Assembly: GCA_934167225.1 (NCBI GenBank)
Contig: CAKPLD010000012.1
Coordinates: 1-25,489 of the forward strand
Length of the DNA: 25,489 nucleotides
Source of the DNA: an uncultured Clostridia bacterium
GTDB taxonomy: Bacteria > Bacillota > Clostridia > TANB77 > CAG-508
Reading direction: 5' to 3'
The notes below the pieces were generated by a model. The model saw only the letters and a program-made list of their open reading frames with translations. It had not been told where the DNA came from and did no database searches. A program made the translations under genes and the position numbers. Positions 23,038 through 25,489 of this stretch are shown one piece after another; within the stretch, counting starts at the first letter, position 1; each line of letters opens with the position of its first letter.

Positions 23038-23404
23038 TTATACTATTCCTATCATATAAAATGCTACATATAGTAAAAATATTGTAAATGCTATTTTTAG
23101 AATATATGTTGGAATTTTCTTTAATGTTTTAGATCCTATATAACTTCCTATTACTCCTCCGAGTTGCACATAAAAAACCTAATTTCCAATCTATATATTT
23201 ATTTCTTGCATAGAAAAAACTTGTTGTTAATACCATTGGCAATATACACATTATTGATGTTGCCCTTGCTTCTACGGTATCTAATTTTAATAGATATGTA
23301 AATGCTGGTACTAATATTAGTCCTCCACCTGTTGAAAATAATCCTGATATAAATCCCGCAAGTATACCTATTATTATTTTTTTTATTGTTTCTTTTTTGT
23401 TCAT
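23038..23404 (-). CDS. Half-size TSUP (TauE/SafE) membrane protein A, one +1 shift
   Basis: From ATG 23404 the frame gives 121 residues if the base at 23161 is skipped. ATG 23443 is a possible earlier start; neither has a good ribosome site. Visible are GILAGFISGLFSTGGGLILVPA, the TSUP N-terminal repeat with its Gly-Gly-Gly loop, EARATSIMCILP, and after the shift GGVIGSYIGSKTLKKIP, the conserved Gly-rich turn between helices 3 and 4. The sequence at the shift reads ACT-C-GGA-GGA-GTA; zero frame meets CGG and stops ten codons later. Four membrane segments are present. The gene is followed by half B and lies downstream of the terminator at 23498-23524. Confidence 0.82.
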
Positions 23405-23497
23405 ATTATTATTATGGACATTTATTTTAAAAAAATTCCTCATTTTTGAATGGTTTAATTTGATTTTTGGAGTTTTTTTGATATCTTTTCTAAAAAA

Positions 23498-23524
23498 AGA
23501 TTGAATACAAAAAGTATCCAATCT
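23498..23524 (-). terminator. Terminator of the rpiB-transferase operon
   Basis: AGATTGAATAC (23498-23508) pairs with GTATCCAATCT (23514-23524), 11 bp with one wobble pair and an A5 loop, followed on the minus strand by T7. It begins 19 nt after the stop codon at 23543. Confidence 0.88.
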
Positions 23525-23542
23525 TTTTTGCTCCTAAGGAGA

Positions 23543-24781
23543 CTATTTATGTATTTCAAAAACATCCTTGCTTTCACCACAAACTGGACAAACCCAAGTA
23601 TCTGGTAGGTCTTCAAAGTCTGTTCCTGGCGGGATTCCCGCTTTTTCGTTTCCTGTTTTAGGATTATATATGTATTTACAAACTCCACATTCGTATTTTT
23701 CTCCTTTTTCACTTTTTTCGTTTATAAAGTTTCTATAACCTAAAAATAGTGCCGCAATTACCATAAGTAAAAATGATAATGCTTTCCAAATTCCACTTTC
23801 CAATAGTATTATTGCAAATAGTCCTAGACCTGCACTCATTGCATACATTACAAGTACTGCTTGCTTTTGCGAAAAACCTGTTGCTATTAATCTATGGTGT
23901 AGGTGTCCTTTGTCTGCTTTAAATATTGCCTTTATTGATTTTCCTTTTATTATTCTTCTAATTATTGCCCAAACAACATCAAATATTGGAAGTCCAAGTA
24001 CTAGCATAGGAAGTGCTATTACAACAGCTGTATATGTTTTTGCGACTCCTAAAATTGATACTATTGAAAGTATGTATCCTAAAAAGTTTGAACCTGTATC
24101 ACCTATAAATGTTTTGGCAGGTGAAAAATTAAATGGTAAAAATCCAACTAGTGCCCCTATTAGCGATGTTATCATTAATATTGCTATCATTGGCGAATAG
24201 TTTAGTGCAAATATTATTAGTAATGATACACATGAGATCAATGCTATTCCTGATGATAAACCATCTAGCCCATCTATTAAATTTATTGCATTTGTTATTC
24301 CTATAATCCATATTACTGTTACTATAATTGAAATTTCATGTGCTAGTTCCATATTTGTTATAAATGGAATGTCTTCTCCACTTATTCTTATTCCAAATGC
24401 TACAGCTACTACAGCTGCTAGAACTTGTCCTGATAATTTTTGCAGTGGCTTTAGTGTTTTTGTATCGTCTATTACTCCTGTTATTGTTATTATTATTGTT
24501 CCTATTCCAACTCCTATAAGTTTTGTGAAGTAGTTGTTTTCATCAAATAGGTTTATGCTTCCTTCTATATTCATTACTGATATTAAATATATTAATGATA
24601 TGGCAAATCCTGAAATTACTGCCAGTCCTCCAAGTTTCGGAATTGATTTTTTTCTCATCCTTCTGTCATCTTTTGGAATATCTATTGCTCCTATTTTTTC
24701 TGCTATTTTTATAGAATATGGTGTTACCATAAATGATACTATAAATGCTAATAGGAACGATATTGCTATATTTCCCCACAT
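23543..24781 (-). CDS. WecA/TagO-type glycosyl-1-phosphate transferase fused to rubredoxin
   Basis: The 412-residue protein combines two domains in one uninterrupted frame. Residues 1-350 are a polytopic (about 11 membrane segments) polyprenyl-phosphate GlcNAc-1-phosphate transferase, with KLGGLAV (49-55), GVIDDTK (102-108), NAINLIDGLDGL (164-175), FIGDTGSNFLG (225-235) and HLHHR (293-297). These enzymes load the first sugar onto undecaprenyl phosphate for wall polymers. After a short Lys/Glu linker, residues 363-410 are a complete rubredoxin: YECGVCKYIYNP, GIPPGTDFEDLPDTWVCPVCG, with Cys365, 368, 398 and 401 for one iron. ATG 24781 follows GGAGGG; rpiB ends 16 nt upstream, so they form an operon. 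The fusion is unusual; a role for the redox centre is unknown. Confidence 0.93.
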   Translation of the reverse strand: MWGNIAISFLLAFIVSFMVTPYSIKIAEKIGAIDIPKDDRRMRKKSIPKLGGLAVISGFAISLIYLISVMNIEGSINLFDENNYFTKLIGVGIGTIIITITGVIDDTKTLKPLQKLSGQVLAAVVAVAFGIRISGEDIPFITNMELAHEISIIVTVIWIIGITNAINLIDGLDGLSSGIALISCVSLLIIFALNYSPMIAILMITSLIGALVGFLPFNFSPAKTFIGDTGSNFLGYILSIVSILGVAKTYTAVVIALPMLVLGLPIFDVVWAIIRRIIKGKSIKAIFKADKGHLHHRLIATGFSQKQAVLVMYAMSAGLGLFAIILLESGIWKALSFLLMVIAALFLGYRNFINEKSEKGEKYECGVCKYIYNPKTGNEKAGIPPGTDFEDLPDTWVCPVCGESKDVFEIHK

Positions 24782-24797
24782 AGCTTAGCCCTCCATA

Positions 24798-25244
24798 TTA
24801 TTTCATATTTTCTTTTTCTATTTCATTTATCATTTCTATTCTTTCTTGATAGCGTCCGCCTTTGAATTCGGTTCCTATCCACATTCTAATTATTTTTATG
24901 GCTTCTTCTATAACTGTATTGTTTCCACTTATTGTTATTACATTTATGTTATCATCGGCCTTTGCTAGTCTTGCTTCGTTTTCGTTTATTACTAGTCCTG
25001 CTCTAATTCCTTTGAATTTATTTGCAACTATTGCCATTCCGCATCCAGATTTACATAGCAATATTCCTTTGTCACATTCTTTTGATTGTATTAATTCTGC
25101 AACTTTTTTTGCATAAATTGGATAGTCTGTTCTTTCTTCTGAGTCTGTTCCAACATCTTTATATTCTATGTTTTTTTCTTCTAAATATTTTTTTATTTCC
25201 TCTTTTAATTTATATCCCCCATGGTCGCTCCCTATTGCAATCAT
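24798..25244 (-). CDS. rpiB: Ribose-5-phosphate isomerase B
   Basis: The 148-residue enzyme interconverts ribose-5-phosphate and ribulose-5-phosphate in the pentose phosphate pathway. Family motifs are clear: IAIGSDHGGYKLK (2-14) with the active-site Asp, TDYPIYA (39-45), LLCKSGCGMAIVANKFKGIRA (about 62-82) with the catalytic Cys, NEARLAKADDNINVI, and WIGTEFKGGRYQER near the end. ATG 25244 is preceded by AAAGGAGG and a promoter at 25274-25302. It leads an operon with the transferase-rubredoxin gene. It could act on allose-6-phosphate, as some RpiB members do, but no allose genes are near. Confidence 0.96.
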   Translation of the reverse strand: MIAIGSDHGGYKLKEEIKKYLEEKNIEYKDVGTDSEERTDYPIYAKKVAELIQSKECDKGILLCKSGCGMAIVANKFKGIRAGLVINENEARLAKADDNINVITISGNNTVIEEAIKIIRMWIGTEFKGGRYQERIEMINEIEKENMK

Positions 25245-25273
25245 AATTTTTCCTCCTTTGATTTTTCTTTTTT

Positions 25274-25302
25274 ACTATACCATAATTTCCTATATAATTC
25301 AA
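25274..25302 (-). promoter_or_regulatory. Promoter of the rpiB operon
   Basis: On the minus strand TTGAAT (25302-25297) is followed after 17 nt by TATAGT (25279-25274) with a TGG extended -10, about 30 nt before the rpiB start. Confidence 0.7.
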
Positions 25303-25343
25303 TACAAAGGGGAAAAATTATTTAATTTTGTAAAGTAGCATTT

Positions 25344-25466
25344 TTATTCTGTTTCTTTTACTTTTTCAACTTCTAAATATGGCAAAACTTCGCTAAAAAT
25401 TTGTCCTCCAACTGGTGCTGCAACACCTCCTCCTTGTGTTATGCGCCGTTTATTGCAGTCAAATAT
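25344..25466 (-). CDS. C-terminal fragment, probable penicillin-binding transpeptidase
   Basis: A frame ending with TAA at 25344 reads ITQGGGVAAPVGGQIFSEVL then PYLEVEKVKETE. The GGGVAAPV-GGQIFSEVLPYL pattern is the end of the transpeptidase domain in clostridial class B penicillin-binding proteins (PBP2/SpoVD type), which crosslink peptidoglycan outside the membrane. Upstream of about 25440 the sequence stops resembling the family, and the frame meets a TAA at 25469-25467, so the edge is either disrupted, chimeric or mis-assembled. An in-frame CGG (25448-25446) occurs in that doubtful stretch. Confidence 0.6.
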   Translation of the reverse strand: MFDCNKRRITQGGGVAAPVGGQIFSEVLPYLEVEKVKETE

Positions 25467-25489
25467 TTATAAAAATAATTTAACAAAAC

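Noticed and set aside
5672..23161. CGG reassigned to a different amino acid (as reported for some Firmicutes) to explain the five sites
   Set aside because: Reassignment does not change the reading frame; all five sites need loss of one base, with stops following soon in the zero frame.
23455..23712. 85-codon minus-strand ORF overlapping the rubredoxin domain
   Set aside because: It is another frame of the rubredoxin coding region and runs through the terminator 23498-23524.

Overview
The window looks like a chromosomal segment of a low-G+C, anaerobic, endospore-forming member of the Clostridia, probably an uncultured gut lineage. It is very A+T-rich with strong AGGAGG-type ribosome sites. 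It carries an alpha/beta small acid-soluble spore protein, the germination protease GPR that degrades such proteins, SpoIIE, a DUF1540 protein, formate-tetrahydrofolate ligase and a rubredoxin domain. Almost all genes lie on the minus strand.

Layout, left to right. (1) 1-420: start of a gene leaving the window, then a compact convergent pair: a 23-residue hydrophobic peptide gene (minus) facing a roughly 77-nt RNA (plus). They share a bidirectional terminator, and the RNA carries an antisense copy of the peptide's start region. This is the plan of an Fst/par-type type I toxin-antitoxin module. (2) 803-8054: SASP gene, RNase HI, alpha-glucan phosphorylase, a P-loop/Asp23 fusion protein, and two membrane glycosyltransferases. 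(3) 8165-15598: DUF1540, gpr, fhs, a YkuD L,D-transpeptidase and spoIIE, interspersed with three copies of a palindromic MITE-like element, one with a 9-bp target duplication. (4) 15700-19161: a double ribbon-helix-helix protein under phased repeats, an acidic-tailed membrane protein, and a P2A cation ATPase. (5) 19240-22600: a G+C-rich orphan gene in its own promoter-terminator cassette, a Cys-rich protein, and a DnaB-like helicase bracketed by two clusters of a GAACCGTCCCC repeat. (6) 22615-25489: two half-size TSUP transporters, a WecA/TagO-type transferase fused to rubredoxin, rpiB, and the C-terminus of a probable penicillin-binding protein.

The most unusual observation is genome-wide in character. 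Five genes (GT-C glycosyltransferase, gpr, P-type ATPase, both TSUP genes) are each interrupted once, always by one extra C directly before an in-frame GGA glycine codon, so the zero frame meets a CGG codon. By eye, CGG occurs in frame in none of the intact genes here. Skipping the C restores a full-length, motif-correct protein in all five cases, including the essential TGE loop of the ATPase. This suggests +1 frameshifting or quadruplet CGGA decoding at an unassigned or starved CGG codon. A systematic base-calling artefact is the main alternative. All statements rest on reading the sequence; no search or folding program was run.
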